Shown: positions 1 to 8,858, counted from the stretch's first letter. The stretch is 64,000 nucleotides of DNA from Desulfobacteraceae bacterium (GCA_003599885.1 QZKW01000045.1:1-64000); one strand, 5' to 3'. Made by a program: numbers and translations. Notes: a model not told the origin generated them from the sequence alone.

Positions 1-80
1 CATTCTAAAATTCCGGCAGGTTCGAGGCGCGCAGGGAAGCCGACGAAGGAGGCCAAGGGACACGGGCGCCCTTTCTTTTG

Positions 81-114
81 GTTCGTTTTCTTTGGGCGAA
101 CAAAGAAAATGAAC
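81..114. repeat. Near-perfect 14-bp inverted repeat (hairpin)
   Basis: Arms 81-94 and 101-114 pair at 13 of 14 positions around the loop GGCGAA. It lies beyond the 3' end of hsdS and has no clean T-tract for a factor-independent terminator. From memory, similar C/T-rich then A-rich hairpins recur between genes in many proteobacteria, so a dispersed palindromic repeat is the likeliest reading. Bases 1-193 hold no gene I can support. Confidence 0.55.
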
Positions 115-193
115 AAATGGTTCTTGAAGAAAACCCCGGTCCCGACGATTGGACATTCCCTTTGGGACAATTATCCCGGAAAAAGAAAAAATT

Positions 194-1492
194 TCAGGCA
201 TCGGCCACCCCCTCCGCGTCTTTCATGCTCGGGGGAAACTGGATATCCAACTCCGCCACATCGATCTTGCCGGACATCAGGCGGGTGAGGAGGCGGTCGC
301 GGGAGACGCTGAGAAGTTCGTTTTGTTTTAGAAGCACCTCAATGCTTTCAAAATGTGTCTTTTGTATTTTTACATAATTTCCCACAATTTGGGGATCTGG
401 AACCAACATGCTGATATTTTTAAATTTACCTTTAGTCAGTTCCAGAAAAGTGGCTCCGCTTGATATCTGGATAAAGTAACTCTTATTGAGTTTGAGCCAA
501 TAATAAAGAAAATGTAATGGGACTTCATCGTTCGGGATACAGGTAATAAAGCCTTGATTGGTGCAGGCCGGTGTTGTGTTTATGCTGATTTGCCCGATTG
601 TTGCTCTGCTGGTCATCATTATGGAATATGCCGGAAATAAACGAGCCGAGCTTTCTTTCAACCCCTGTTCCGTAATTTGTTGTTTTGACCTGAACGAAAA
701 GAGCGAATTTGAAGCAGTTAAATCTGTTGGCGAATACCAGTTTATATGACCATCTTGCCAATAACTGTTGACTGATGTTGATGGGGTGCCACCTCCCAAA
801 TATTTAAAAGCATCTTCAACAGATTTCATCGCCCAGCCTTCCGGTACGCCTTTGACGATCTTCACATTTTCATGGCCGGGAAAGCGGAGGCGCACGAACC
901 ACTCGCGGTAAAGTTCCTCGGCCATTTTTTCCAGAATGCTGATGCGGCGGTTGTTGTTTTCGATCAGGTCGTCATAGGCGGAAAGGATGGCGGCGATTTT
1001 GCGCTGGATGGGAAGGGGGGGAAGCAATACAGGCAGTTTTTTAAGTATAGAGGTATTGAGGTTCGGCATCGTAGCGCCAACTGCTTGATTTGACACATAA
1101 TCAATAATTGATTGTTGTGATAAATAATAATGGCTATATGGGGGGAATATCTTTTTTTGATTGAGTCGGAGTAATAAGCATCCTGTTCCGCAGAGCCATC
1201 CTTTTTCTTGGTGGCCTATTAATGCATGGCGACCGATATCGCCTCTTCTTCCATAAATAATATCGCCAGGTATGACCTTGTGTCGTTTGAGTCTGTTCGC
1301 ATGATTATCAGATACCCGTGCTATATTATTTTCTGAAATTTTCCCATTCACAATATTTTTAGGCATTATTACTGGAATGCCGTTTTCTGAATAATCGGAT
1401 TCATGCAATTGAGACCCGAATGGACCAGTTTGCACAAACGTGTTGTCAATATTACATAAATCTTTGACGTTGATTGAATGCCACCCCTTCAT
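194..1492 (-). CDS. hsdS: Type I restriction-modification specificity subunit HsdS
   Basis: 432 residues with the classic two-part HsdS layout: target-recognition domain 1 (about 1-150), a conserved helical spacer near 150-200 (PLPIQRKIAAILSAYDDLIE), target-recognition domain 2 (about 215-380), and a second helical repeat at the C-terminus (RDRLLTRLMSGKIDV). Each recognition domain reads one half of a bipartite DNA site, and the helices bind HsdM. The ATG overlaps the stop of hsdM by 4 bp, so translation is probably coupled. Codon use in the recognition domains looks more AT-rich than in hsdM, as is common for these swapped domains. No hsdR is visible; it could lie beyond the left edge. Confidence 0.93.
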   Translation of the reverse strand: MKGWHSINVKDLCNIDNTFVQTGPFGSQLHESDYSENGIPVIMPKNIVNGKISENNIARVSDNHANRLKRHKVIPGDIIYGRRGDIGRHALIGHQEKGWLCGTGCLLLRLNQKKIFPPYSHYYLSQQSIIDYVSNQAVGATMPNLNTSILKKLPVLLPPLPIQRKIAAILSAYDDLIENNNRRISILEKMAEELYREWFVRLRFPGHENVKIVKGVPEGWAMKSVEDAFKYLGGGTPSTSVNSYWQDGHINWYSPTDLTASNSLFSFRSKQQITEQGLKESSARLFPAYSIMMTSRATIGQISINTTPACTNQGFITCIPNDEVPLHFLYYWLKLNKSYFIQISSGATFLELTKGKFKNISMLVPDPQIVGNYVKIQKTHFESIEVLLKQNELLSVSRDRLLTRLMSGKIDVAELDIQFPPSMKDAEGVADA

Positions 1493-3525
1493 TCTTCCCC
1501 CGCAATCAACCGGATATTCTTCCCGATCACCGCTTCCAAATCCCGTGCTTCGGCGTTGAGCGTTTCCAGTTCGGCGTTCAAGGCCAGCATCTCCTCAAAA
1601 AATTCCTCCTCGGTTTTGCCGTCTTCTTCAATCACCACGCCCACGTAGCGGCCGGGATTCAGGGAATATTCCTGCTCCCGCACCTCATCCATGCTTGCCA
1701 GCTTGCACAGGCCGGTGGCATCCTCATATGTTGCTTCCGGAAACCGTTCCTGGAGCCAACTGATATGGGTGAAAAAATATTCGGCGGCCTTGGCCTCCCG
1801 GTGCAGGGCTTCCAGTTCCGTCTTGAGGGTTTTCAAGTCTTTGTTTTTGCTCTGTTCCTTTTCAATATGCCGGACTTTCCGGTCCACTTCTTTTAAGAGT
1901 TCATGGAGCAAGGCAAAAAAAGGCGCAATGGTTTCGGCCAGCTTGCGCTGGGCGGTATTGGCGATATCAATATTAATGCCGGGGGCAGCCACATCGGCCG
2001 ATTTCCGGTAATCGGCAAACGCTTTCAGTAAGTTGTCGGCATCCTTCAGCACCGGCCCAAAATCGGGCATGTTTTTGCCGTTGTGCGCTTTCAGAAACGC
2101 CACAACCCTTTCAGCCACGGTCGCCAGTTGCGGCCGGTGTTCCATCAGCCGGGTGAATCCATCCGCAAAATAGCCATCAACCAGATCGACAAACGCCCGG
2201 CGGTTGCCCCGGTGAAGGCGGCTGATGACCGCAATGTTTAAAATCTGTTCTTTGGAAAACTCCCGGTGGGCCCGGTCAATCTGGGTGAAAATATTGCGGG
2301 CATCGATAAACAGGATGCGGTCGTCTTTCTTGTCTTTGTCAAAAAACCAGAGGGTGGCCGGGAGCGTCACCGTATAGAACATATTGGACGGCAGGGTGAG
2401 CATGCCGTAAATCAGGTTGTTTTCGATCAGGTTCTTGCGGATGTCCGCCTCAGAGTGCCGGGCGTCGGACGCGGAATTGGCCATCACCAGGGCGGCCCGG
2501 CCGTTGGGTTTGAGGGACGTGGCAAACAGATTGATCCAAAGGTAATTGGCGTTGGGCACCGTGACCGCGCCCTTGTCCCTGGCCTTGCCCTTGTTGCGGG
2601 GGATGCCGTAGGTGTTGAAGCGGCGGTCGCCTTCCACCCTGGACAGGTTCACGTCATCCACATTAAACGGCGGATTGGTGAGCACATAATCGAATTTGCC
2701 GAAACTGCCGTGAACATCCTCATAATAGGTGTTGGCCTGCCGGATATCGCCCCGGAGTCCGTTGACGGCGATGTTCATCTTGGCAAGCTTGACGGTTTCC
2801 AGAGTCTTTTCAGCGCCATACACGAACAGACCGGCATCCTCGCCCGGCGCTTTCCGGGCTTCGATGAACTGGAGGGACTGCACAAACATGCCGCCGGAAC
2901 CGCAGGCCGGGTCAAACACGGTGCCGTTGTGGGGCTCAATGATTTCCACCATCAAGCGGACCACCGAGCGGGGGGTGAAAAATTCGCCGCCGCCCTGGCC
3001 TTCGGCCATGGCGAATTTGCCCAGGAAATACTCGTAAATCTGCCCGAACATATCGCCCGAGGCGGTTTTGGGAATATCGGCGAAGTTTTTGAGAAGCTGC
3101 TTGGGAATCCCCCGGTATTCGGGTTTCCGGACCAGACGGAAATATTCGTCCTGGGGCAGGGTGTCTTTGAGCTCCGGCTTGTATTCCTCGATCAATTGCA
3201 TGGCGGTTTTCAGGGCTTTGGCAATGTCTTCTTTTTCCGGCAGGTTCAGGAGATAGTCGTACCGGGCTTCCGGGGGCAGGTAAAACCCGCATTTTTCAAT
3301 GGCGATTTCGTGAATGGGCCGCTCCCGGCGGGTGGTTTTCAGTTTTTTAAACTCTGAATTGATTTCTGCTTCGTGCAGACTGTATTTGTTGTCCGCGAAT
3401 TTCAAAAAGATCAGGCCCAGAACGGGGGTGGAATATTCCGTTGATTTCAGGTCGGAGTTGGCGCGCAAGGTGTCGGCGGTCTGCCAGAGGGTCGCTTCCA
3501 GTTTCTTCAGTTCTTCAGAGGTCAT
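1489..3525 (-). CDS. hsdM: Type I restriction-modification DNA methyltransferase subunit HsdM
   Basis: 678-residue N6-adenine methyltransferase. After the N-terminal helical domain come FFTPRSVVRLMVEI, the AdoMet-binding motif FDPACGSGGMF near residue 200, and the catalytic NPPF motif (YVLTNPPFNV) near 285. The last 200 residues are predicted helical and charged, and make the protein longer than classical HsdM (about 500-530 residues). It would form M2S with HsdS and protect the host site, and cut unmodified DNA only with HsdR. First gene of an hsdM-hsdS operon on the minus strand. The start ATG follows a GAGG-like ribosome site. Confidence 0.94.
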   Translation of the reverse strand: MTSEELKKLEATLWQTADTLRANSDLKSTEYSTPVLGLIFLKFADNKYSLHEAEINSEFKKLKTTRRERPIHEIAIEKCGFYLPPEARYDYLLNLPEKEDIAKALKTAMQLIEEYKPELKDTLPQDEYFRLVRKPEYRGIPKQLLKNFADIPKTASGDMFGQIYEYFLGKFAMAEGQGGGEFFTPRSVVRLMVEIIEPHNGTVFDPACGSGGMFVQSLQFIEARKAPGEDAGLFVYGAEKTLETVKLAKMNIAVNGLRGDIRQANTYYEDVHGSFGKFDYVLTNPPFNVDDVNLSRVEGDRRFNTYGIPRNKGKARDKGAVTVPNANYLWINLFATSLKPNGRAALVMANSASDARHSEADIRKNLIENNLIYGMLTLPSNMFYTVTLPATLWFFDKDKKDDRILFIDARNIFTQIDRAHREFSKEQILNIAVISRLHRGNRRAFVDLVDGYFADGFTRLMEHRPQLATVAERVVAFLKAHNGKNMPDFGPVLKDADNLLKAFADYRKSADVAAPGINIDIANTAQRKLAETIAPFFALLHELLKEVDRKVRHIEKEQSKNKDLKTLKTELEALHREAKAAEYFFTHISWLQERFPEATYEDATGLCKLASMDEVREQEYSLNPGRYVGVVIEEDGKTEEEFFEEMLALNAELETLNAEARDLEAVIGKNIRLIAGEE

Positions 3526-3603
3526 TTAAATTCCCGGTTTCGTTTCATTCTCATCTCTCATATGTGTGGGGCAGGCTTCCTAACCTGCCAACGGATAATC
3601 CGA

Positions 3604-3906
3604 TTATGCTTTTTTTCTCGATTCAAACCATTTTTTAAAAGAAGAGAGGCTCTCTCCGGAAGGCCTGCCGAATAATATTCCCTCAACACTGATATCCTCA
3701 TCTATGGATTCCCAATGTATTCCCCGGCCATTTCCGATTAATCGCCAGTCAGCTTTCTCTTCCTGAGTGGCGTTTAGCAATCTCGGATACCAGGCAAGCG
3801 GGACGGACACGCTGCGGCCATCATCCAGTTCAACAGTCAGTGTGTCGTCCGTCACATTGACATTATATGCATTCGGTATCTCTATTTTAACCGCCAAAGT
3901 AGTCAT
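3604..3906 (-). CDS. DUF2442 domain protein
   Basis: 100 residues. The core (NVTDDTLTVELDDGRSVSVP, then W-P-R-L) is the pattern of DUF2442, small proteins usually found with DUF4160 partners. Here it overlaps the end of the upstream DUF4160 gene by 20 bp, so the two are surely co-transcribed. The pair resembles a toxin-antitoxin module in size and layout, but I know of no firm function and none is claimed. The C-terminal tail is basic (FKKWFESRKKA). Confidence 0.82.
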   Translation of the reverse strand: MTTLAVKIEIPNAYNVNVTDDTLTVELDDGRSVSVPLAWYPRLLNATQEEKADWRLIGNGRGIHWESIDEDISVEGILFGRPSGESLSSFKKWFESRKKA

Positions 3907-4123
3907 TCCAGGCCTCCATTAATTCGATTTGGTGTTTGCCTATAATCGATAAGATTTGGTTAATCTCTGATCTGCTGAACCCCCCGCTGTTTTGAAGCCG
4001 TATCGGATCGAGCCAGATTTTTGCGATGTTATCCTCACGCTCAATATGAACATGAACCGGTTCATCCCGATCACTCGAATAGAAGAAAAACCGATACGGC
4101 CCTGCTGTTAAAATGGTCGGCAT
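3887..4123 (-). CDS. DUF4160 domain protein
   Basis: 78 residues with DUF4160 hallmarks: PYRFFFYSSDRDEPVHVHIE, then a conserved K-I-W-L stretch and the helix SEINQILSIIGKHQIELMEAWNDYF. The invariant-looking His-Val-His sits near residues 24-26. First gene of a two-gene unit with DUF2442, 20-bp overlap. Next to hsdM it adds to the accessory character of this end of the window. A toxin-antitoxin role is plausible from size, pairing and setting, but unproven. The 286 bases upstream (4124-4409) show nothing recognisable. Confidence 0.82.
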   Translation of the reverse strand: MPTILTAGPYRFFFYSSDRDEPVHVHIEREDNIAKIWLDPIRLQNSGGFSRSEINQILSIIGKHQIELMEAWNDYFGG

Positions 4124-4409
4124 TGTTGTTCCTTCGCGTTCAACGTTATATGCTGTTTTGATAAGAACACTAAATACACGAAACGGCTGGATAAATCCAG
4201 CTTAGATTAGCGGCGGCTTTTCAGGCAGATGAAATGGAATGGTGCGGGTGGATTTTTTTAACGTTTGCTTTCGGAAAGGCTTTTTCAGCCCCGGCGATGG
4301 AGGCGATGGAAAGGATTTATTGAATTTGTGCGGCAGACAGGCAAGGGTGAAAACGTTTCAAATTAAACCGCTTCACCCTTGCCCATAGCTTCAGATGCCT
4401 GATCCCGGA

Positions 4410-5552
4410 TTAATTTCCCGTTTCAGCATATCTGATAAACCCGGCCGCCCATTCCACTGACAGGGGATACATGCTTTCGCAATAGAGTTTTGCAAGGATT
4501 TTGGTGTTGGATGCCAACACGGTGCTCAAACTGTCTGTTGACCGGACCCTTCGGAATTTATCCTTTTTAAATACTTTCGGAACCACGCCGTTTCCGGCAA
4601 TGCTGGGGTTGGATGTATCGGTGTCGCCGTCAATGTTTTCCAGATAGAAATATTTGGCGTCGCTCGGGCATTCCCACCAGTCCGGATTGATGCCGATGCC
4701 CCAGCCGATCCAGTTGTTGCCGACTTTATTAATGACATAGGAATCGTTGCCGAACCAGCCGCCGTCATCATACCGCAGGCCGCCTTCATTATAGGGAAAC
4801 ATGCGTTTGAGCTCGGAATCCGGCTGGTAATTGCCTTCTTTTTTGACCAGAGCGGCGCCATAATAGCTGGCCATGTAATAGGTTTTCCAGGCGACGTTCC
4901 GGATGAAATTCCCGGCGTTATTGGCCGTCATCGTGGGATGCGGCAGGCCGGTGGTAGCCACCAGTCCGTCTGTGGACGGTTTGCGGACTTTTGCCGGGGT
5001 AAAGGCGGTTTTGCTGTAATGGTATTTGGAATATTCTTCCAGGTCATCGCCGTCGGTGTGCATATCCCCGTTTGCGTGAGCCGGGGCAGCCATGTCCTCG
5101 ATCAGATGACAGAGTCGTCCCATCTGAAAATACCGGTTGCTCCTGGTTGTCACCGCGCTCCAGACATCGGAGGATCCATAGAGATAGGCATTGGCGAAAT
5201 CCGGGATCCCGTACCAGGTCTCCCCGGTTCTCGGATTGTATCCGTGGCTTTTCCAGGACAGGGCAGGTACGCTGGAATCCTGCTGGCTGCCCCAGACGGC
5301 CGTATTCCAGTCCGCGCTGACCGCATAGTCTTCCTTTACCGCGCCTTCATCCATACAGGAAAGCTGGGGTTTGGTATTGATGTTGAAATGGGAATAATTA
5401 CTGAGATACGCAAATGACGAATTGGTGCTGATCAGATAGTCAACGGCCCGGTTGGTCAGGTTCGGATGGGTGACGCTGTTGTCCCAGGCAAAGGCCGGTG
5501 CAGAGATCAGGATCACCGTCAGTATGGCTGCGAGGAGGTTTTGGGTTTTCAT
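4410..5552 (-). CDS. Secreted zinc-dependent phospholipase C / S1-P1 nuclease-like protein
   Basis: 380 residues starting with a clear Sec signal peptide (cut after SAPAFA, near residue 22), so mature Trp-Asp would begin the chain as in zinc phospholipases C, whose N-terminal Trp is a ligand. Further ligand-like motifs are THPNLTNRAVDYL and GRLCHLIEDMAAPAHANGD followed by H-T-D-G-D-D-L-E-E-Y, all typical of the alpha-toxin/P1-nuclease fold. Substrate (phospholipid or nucleic acid) cannot be told from sequence. It lies 58 bp after the HEAT-repeat gene on the same strand, behind a GGAG ribosome site, so both are likely one exported unit. Confidence 0.75.
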   Translation of the reverse strand: MKTQNLLAAILTVILISAPAFAWDNSVTHPNLTNRAVDYLISTNSSFAYLSNYSHFNINTKPQLSCMDEGAVKEDYAVSADWNTAVWGSQQDSSVPALSWKSHGYNPRTGETWYGIPDFANAYLYGSSDVWSAVTTRSNRYFQMGRLCHLIEDMAAPAHANGDMHTDGDDLEEYSKYHYSKTAFTPAKVRKPSTDGLVATTGLPHPTMTANNAGNFIRNVAWKTYYMASYYGAALVKKEGNYQPDSELKRMFPYNEGGLRYDDGGWFGNDSYVINKVGNNWIGWGIGINPDWWECPSDAKYFYLENIDGDTDTSNPSIAGNGVVPKVFKKDKFRRVRSTDSLSTVLASNTKILAKLYCESMYPLSVEWAAGFIRYAETGN

Positions 5553-5610
5553 CGGTTTTTTCTCCTTATTATATATTCATCAGTCAGAAAATTTTTTGGG
5601 GTTTCAGGCA

Positions 5611-6600
5611 TTAATCCATGGTTTTTGCGCGCATTTTTGCCGCATGTTTCAAAACTTTAAAATCCGGAGAATCATCGGTGGTCAGATCCTGGAGCGCTTT
5701 TTTGGCCTTGGGCGTCTTCATTTTTTTAAGCCTCATCGTTCCCCACTGGACAAAATCCGTGATCTGCGCATGGTTGACAAGCTGATGCTGGATATAGACG
5801 ATTTTATTGTCGTCGGACAATTGTTCGGTTTCAATCTGGGCGATGGACAGTTTTGCGGCTTTGCGGTATACATAATCCACATCGGGCTTGTCTAATTTGC
5901 GTAATGCCGGAACAGCCGAAGAAGATGCGATGAGTCCGAGCGCGCGTGTGGCGGCCAGGCGGACATATTCGTCATCTGAATCCAGGCCTGCGGTGGCGAC
6001 GCCGAGACCGGCCTTTGATCCCAAAAGCCCCAGAGAACCGGCCGCATAAATCCGGATCATCTCGTCATTGCTGGAATTGTTCATGGCTTCGGAGAGAAAG
6101 CGGCCGGCTTTTTTGTTGCCGCACAACCCCATCCCGGCGATCACGGCGCGCATCCGTTCATTGCTCATGTCGTAGCGTAAATTTTGAGCGTTTACGAAAA
6201 CATCTTCAAGAATCTTGTATGCCTTGTTCCCGCCGATCCGGCCGATGGTCCGGGCCGCATTGTTGATGGCGCTCAAACTGCCGGAGTTTTCCAGCATGTC
6301 TTTTAAAATGTCTAAAGCCTCCTGGGCGTTTATTTCGCTTAAGATGTTCATGGCGGTCACTTTGGCGTTCCAGTGCTGATTGGCGTCGTCTGCATTTGCC
6401 GGGGGCGCTTCCTTCAGCAGGGCGATCAGGTCCGGTGTGGCCGTTTTGCCCTGATCAATGATTTCTTCAAAAATCGCGTTGTAGTCTGAAAAATCCCTGA
6501 CAGCGCCTTTGAGCTTCTGAACCGGCTTTTGAGCCAGAGCAGCGACAGGCGTTGACAGGCAAAAAAGCAACATGATGGTGAGCGTTAATAACCGTTTCAT
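5611..6600 (-). CDS. Exported HEAT-repeat protein
   Basis: 329 residues: signal peptide 1-24 (hydrophobic core, ends VAALAQ), then repeated two-helix units of about 30-35 residues, for example EALDILKDMLENSGSLSAI, AYKILEDVFVNA and SSAVPALRKLD. Such solenoids are protein-binding scaffolds, and this one should sit in the periplasm. The C-terminus is basic with KKMKTPKAKKALQDL. Upstream partner of the phospholipase-like gene in a probable operon, so it may hold or regulate that enzyme; this is inferred from position only. Confidence 0.7.
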   Translation of the reverse strand: MKRLLTLTIMLLFCLSTPVAALAQKPVQKLKGAVRDFSDYNAIFEEIIDQGKTATPDLIALLKEAPPANADDANQHWNAKVTAMNILSEINAQEALDILKDMLENSGSLSAINNAARTIGRIGGNKAYKILEDVFVNAQNLRYDMSNERMRAVIAGMGLCGNKKAGRFLSEAMNNSSNDEMIRIYAAGSLGLLGSKAGLGVATAGLDSDDEYVRLAATRALGLIASSSAVPALRKLDKPDVDYVYRKAAKLSIAQIETEQLSDDNKIVYIQHQLVNHAQITDFVQWGTMRLKKMKTPKAKKALQDLTTDDSPDFKVLKHAAKMRAKTMD

Positions 6601-6681
6601 TCAGGTGGTCTCCTTGTAAAGGTTGGTGATGTTGTTTTTTAATGTTTGACCGCTTTTCAGGAGCGCATTATAATTTGTGGT

Positions 6682-6724
6682 AAGAGGTCATACCAGTTGA
6701 CAGCTTTAAAAAAATAACCATAAA
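6682..6724 (+). promoter_or_regulatory. FadR-like operator overlapping a sigma70-type promoter
   Basis: Bases 6682-6698 read AAGAGGTCATACCAGTT and match the E. coli FadR operator AACTGGTCGGACCAGTT at 13 of 17 positions, including GGTC and the whole ACCAGTT half. The site runs into TTGACA (6697-6702); 16 bases later comes CATAAA (6719-6724). It precedes the fadR-like gene by about 190 bp, so autoregulation by fatty-acyl-CoA-responsive FadR is a natural reading. Nothing else stands out in the 309-base gap 6601-6909. Confidence 0.5.
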
Positions 6725-6909
6725 TTCGTTTTTTAAACACCGTTCAACGGAAGAAAAAGAAAATGAAATTATGATTTATGTTCTTTTTCCCAGAAAACCA
6801 TCAATGAGTCAATCGGGGAAACCCTGATTTTTTGATTTATTTTCCCTGATTTTTTTGATAAACAGGCACCATTTCAAGCGCAAAAGACAAGACAAACAAG
6901 AGGGTTTTA

Positions 6910-7608
6910 ATGAATTTAGACCTGCCCCTGCGGCCTTCCCGGCATTCGGAAAAGATCATTATTGAGTCGATTTTAAACGGCACCTATCCGCCGGGTTCGG
7001 TCCTCCCCCCTGAACGAAAGCTTGCGGAAATTTTAAATGTCACGCGGCCCACCATCCGGGAAACACTCCAACGGCTCTCCTCTGAAGGCTGGGTGACCAT
7101 CCGGCACGGGAAGTCCACGGAGGTCAATAATTTCCGGGAAAAAGGGGGGATGCGCCTGCTCGGCACAATGGTCAAATACGGCGGGTATCTTCCGGAAGAC
7201 TTTATCCTTTCTCTGATGGAATTCAGGGTCGCCCTGATCGTGCCCATTGCAAAACTTGCCGTTGAACGCAAGCCCATGGCCATCACCAGTTTTTTATCCA
7301 CCTTCAGAAATCTTGATCCCCAGGCGGAGGCATTCGCCGCTTACGACTGGGGACTCCAGGAAACAATGGCCGCCCATTCCGGCAACCCCATTTTCCCGAT
7401 GATGCTCAACGATTTTGCATCCATATTCAATACGCTGGCCTCTCTTTATTTCACCCTTGAAATCGCCAGAGAGGCCTCATTCTCATATTATGAAAACCTG
7501 CTGCACGCCATCCATCATGACCCGGACTCCGTTGAGCGCGTGGTGGAGGCGGCGATGAAAAAAAGCATTGAAATTTTCAACGGCCTGACCCCGTCACAGC
7601 CATCATAA
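6910..7608 (+). CDS. fadR: FadR-type GntR family transcriptional regulator
   Basis: 232 residues. The winged helix-turn-helix fills residues 10-75 (PPERKLAEILNVTRPTIRET, then LQRLSSEGWVTIRHGKSTEV). The stretch after it, VNNFREKGGMRLLGTM, closely follows E. coli FadR (VNNFWETSGLNILETL from memory), which places the protein in true FadR and not just generic GntR/FCD. The C-terminal helical domain would bind long-chain acyl-CoA. Known role of the family: represses fatty-acid degradation and activates synthesis. A FadR-like operator lies upstream. The MIF-like gene starts 23 bp downstream. Confidence 0.8.
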   Translation: MNLDLPLRPSRHSEKIIIESILNGTYPPGSVLPPERKLAEILNVTRPTIRETLQRLSSEGWVTIRHGKSTEVNNFREKGGMRLLGTMVKYGGYLPEDFILSLMEFRVALIVPIAKLAVERKPMAITSFLSTFRNLDPQAEAFAAYDWGLQETMAAHSGNPIFPMMLNDFASIFNTLASLYFTLEIAREASFSYYENLLHAIHHDPDSVERVVEAAMKKSIEIFNGLTPSQPS

Positions 7609-7631
7609 TCAAATACCCATCAGGAGGACCT

Positions 7632-7976
7632 ATGCCGTATATCCGTATTGAAACCAGCCAGGTCATGGATGAAGCCAAAACCGCAACCATTTTAAAAGAA
7701 ACATCCGCGTTTATGAGCGGGCTTTTGGGCAAGCCGGAAAAGGTGTTTATGGTGTCGGTAACAGGGAACACGCCCATGATGTTCAGCGGCGATACGCGGC
7801 CTGCGGCCTATGTGGAAGTCAAGAGCATCGGTCTGACCGCAGACAAATGTGATGGGTATGCAAAGGCGGTCTGCGAATTTATCCAGTCGGCGCTCCAGGT
7901 GCCGCCGGAACGGACGTATATCGATTTTGCGGCTATCGACGGCAAGATGTTCGGGTGGAATGGCCAGACATTTTAG
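7632..7976 (+). CDS. MIF / phenylpyruvate tautomerase family protein
   Basis: 114 residues, the normal size of macrophage migration inhibitory factor-like tautomerases. Pro2 directly after Met is the catalytic base in this superfamily. The hydrophobic strand EKVFMVSVT, then PAAYVEVKSIG and PPERTYIDFAAIDGKMFGWNG, match the MIF fold with its C-terminal WNG. It would act as a homotrimer in the cytoplasm on enolisable keto acids; the natural substrate is unknown. A GGAGG ribosome site sits 7 nt before the ATG, and it is probably co-transcribed with the fadR-like gene. Confidence 0.85.
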   Translation: MPYIRIETSQVMDEAKTATILKETSAFMSGLLGKPEKVFMVSVTGNTPMMFSGDTRPAAYVEVKSIGLTADKCDGYAKAVCEFIQSALQVPPERTYIDFAAIDGKMFGWNGQTF

Positions 7977-8037
7977 GGATTTCCGAAGAACAAAGATACC
8001 TGTTTACCAGGGGAGCATTCTTTTTTTCTATTTCTCC

Positions 8038-8108
8038 CGCAGAGGCGCTGGGACGCAGAGGGGAGTATCCTTTGTGGCCATTATCCTCTGCGCCTTTGCG
8101 TCTCTGCG
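8038..8108. repeat. Inverted repeat of the CGCAGAGGCGC type
   Basis: Arms 8038-8061 and 8085-8108 (24 nt each) pair at about 19 positions around a 23-nt loop. The arms are built from CGCAGAGG-like units. Similar cgcagag/ctctgcg repeats are, from memory, scattered between genes in many deltaproteobacteria. It fills most of the 234-base gap between the tautomerase and Nudix genes. Confidence 0.65.
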
Positions 8109-8210
8109 CGAATAATTTTTTGGCCGCTATTCAGGTATATTAATTTTTCGGTGTTCCCTTAAGCGGTTGATGCCCATCAGCCCGAATGTATCGAAATGGA
8201 GAAATATTGA

Positions 8211-8789
8211 TTGAAAATACAATCTGTTAATAAATTAACCGACTATCCTTACCTGAATATGTTTGAAACCCGCTATGAGGATGCGGAAGGCCGGGACCGG
8301 GTCTGGCGGTTTGTATCGCGCAAAAATCCTCCCCGGTGTGTATCCGGTGTTTGGGATATTCCGGATGCGGTGGTGATTGTGGCGTTTCACGCGGGCAAAA
8401 ACCGGCTGGTCATCATTCGGGAATTCCGGGTGCCCCTTGGGGATTACCAGTATGGGCTTCCCGCCGGTCTGGTGGACAAAGGAGAGACCGTGGCGGATTC
8501 CGCTTCAAGAGAACTCTTTGAGGAAACCGGTCTAACGGTCACCCGGTGGATCAAGACCAGCCCCCTGATTTATTCGTCTTCCGGCATGACGGATGAATCC
8601 ATTGCCCTGGTCTATGTGGAATGCGCCGGTGAGCCTTCAAGTCGTGGCAATACGGCGTCAGAGGATATCGAAACTCTCTTGGTCACGCAGGAAGAGGCGG
8701 CGGCCCTGTGCCGGGATGAATGCATCAAGGTTGATGTCAAAACATGGCTTGTGCTCTCGATGTATGGGGCCACGGGAACAATCTGCTGA
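8211..8789 (+). CDS. Nudix hydrolase (ADP-ribose pyrophosphatase-like)
   Basis: 192 residues with an exact Nudix box: G, five residues, E, seven residues, REL-FEETG (GLVDKGETVADSASRELFEE, then TGL). The preceding FRVPLGDYQYGLPAGL is the PAGL pattern of ADP-sugar pyrophosphatases of the NudF type, which hydrolyse ADP-ribose to AMP and ribose 5-phosphate with Mg2+. The start is TTG at 8211; no better ATG precedes the conserved beta-strand region. It stands alone, flanked on both sides by inverted repeats. Confidence 0.85.
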   Translation: MKIQSVNKLTDYPYLNMFETRYEDAEGRDRVWRFVSRKNPPRCVSGVWDIPDAVVIVAFHAGKNRLVIIREFRVPLGDYQYGLPAGLVDKGETVADSASRELFEETGLTVTRWIKTSPLIYSSSGMTDESIALVYVECAGEPSSRGNTASEDIETLLVTQEEAAALCRDECIKVDVKTWLVLSMYGATGTIC

Positions 8790-8858
8790 CCGGGGAGCCG
8801 GAAAGGGCAGGGCAATCGCATGTGGAATCCGGTGCAATTTATGCCTCATGAAAAAAAT

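Noticed and set aside
2266-3357. Long open frame on the plus strand opposite hsdM (363 codons)
   Set aside because: It lies wholly antisense to a clear HsdM with catalytic motifs; its content is a mirror of hsdM codon use, with no ribosome site or family motif.
3570-3589. Short hairpin GGCAGG...CCTGCC between DUF2442 and hsdM
   Set aside because: Six base pairs and no T-tract in either direction; too weak to call a terminator.
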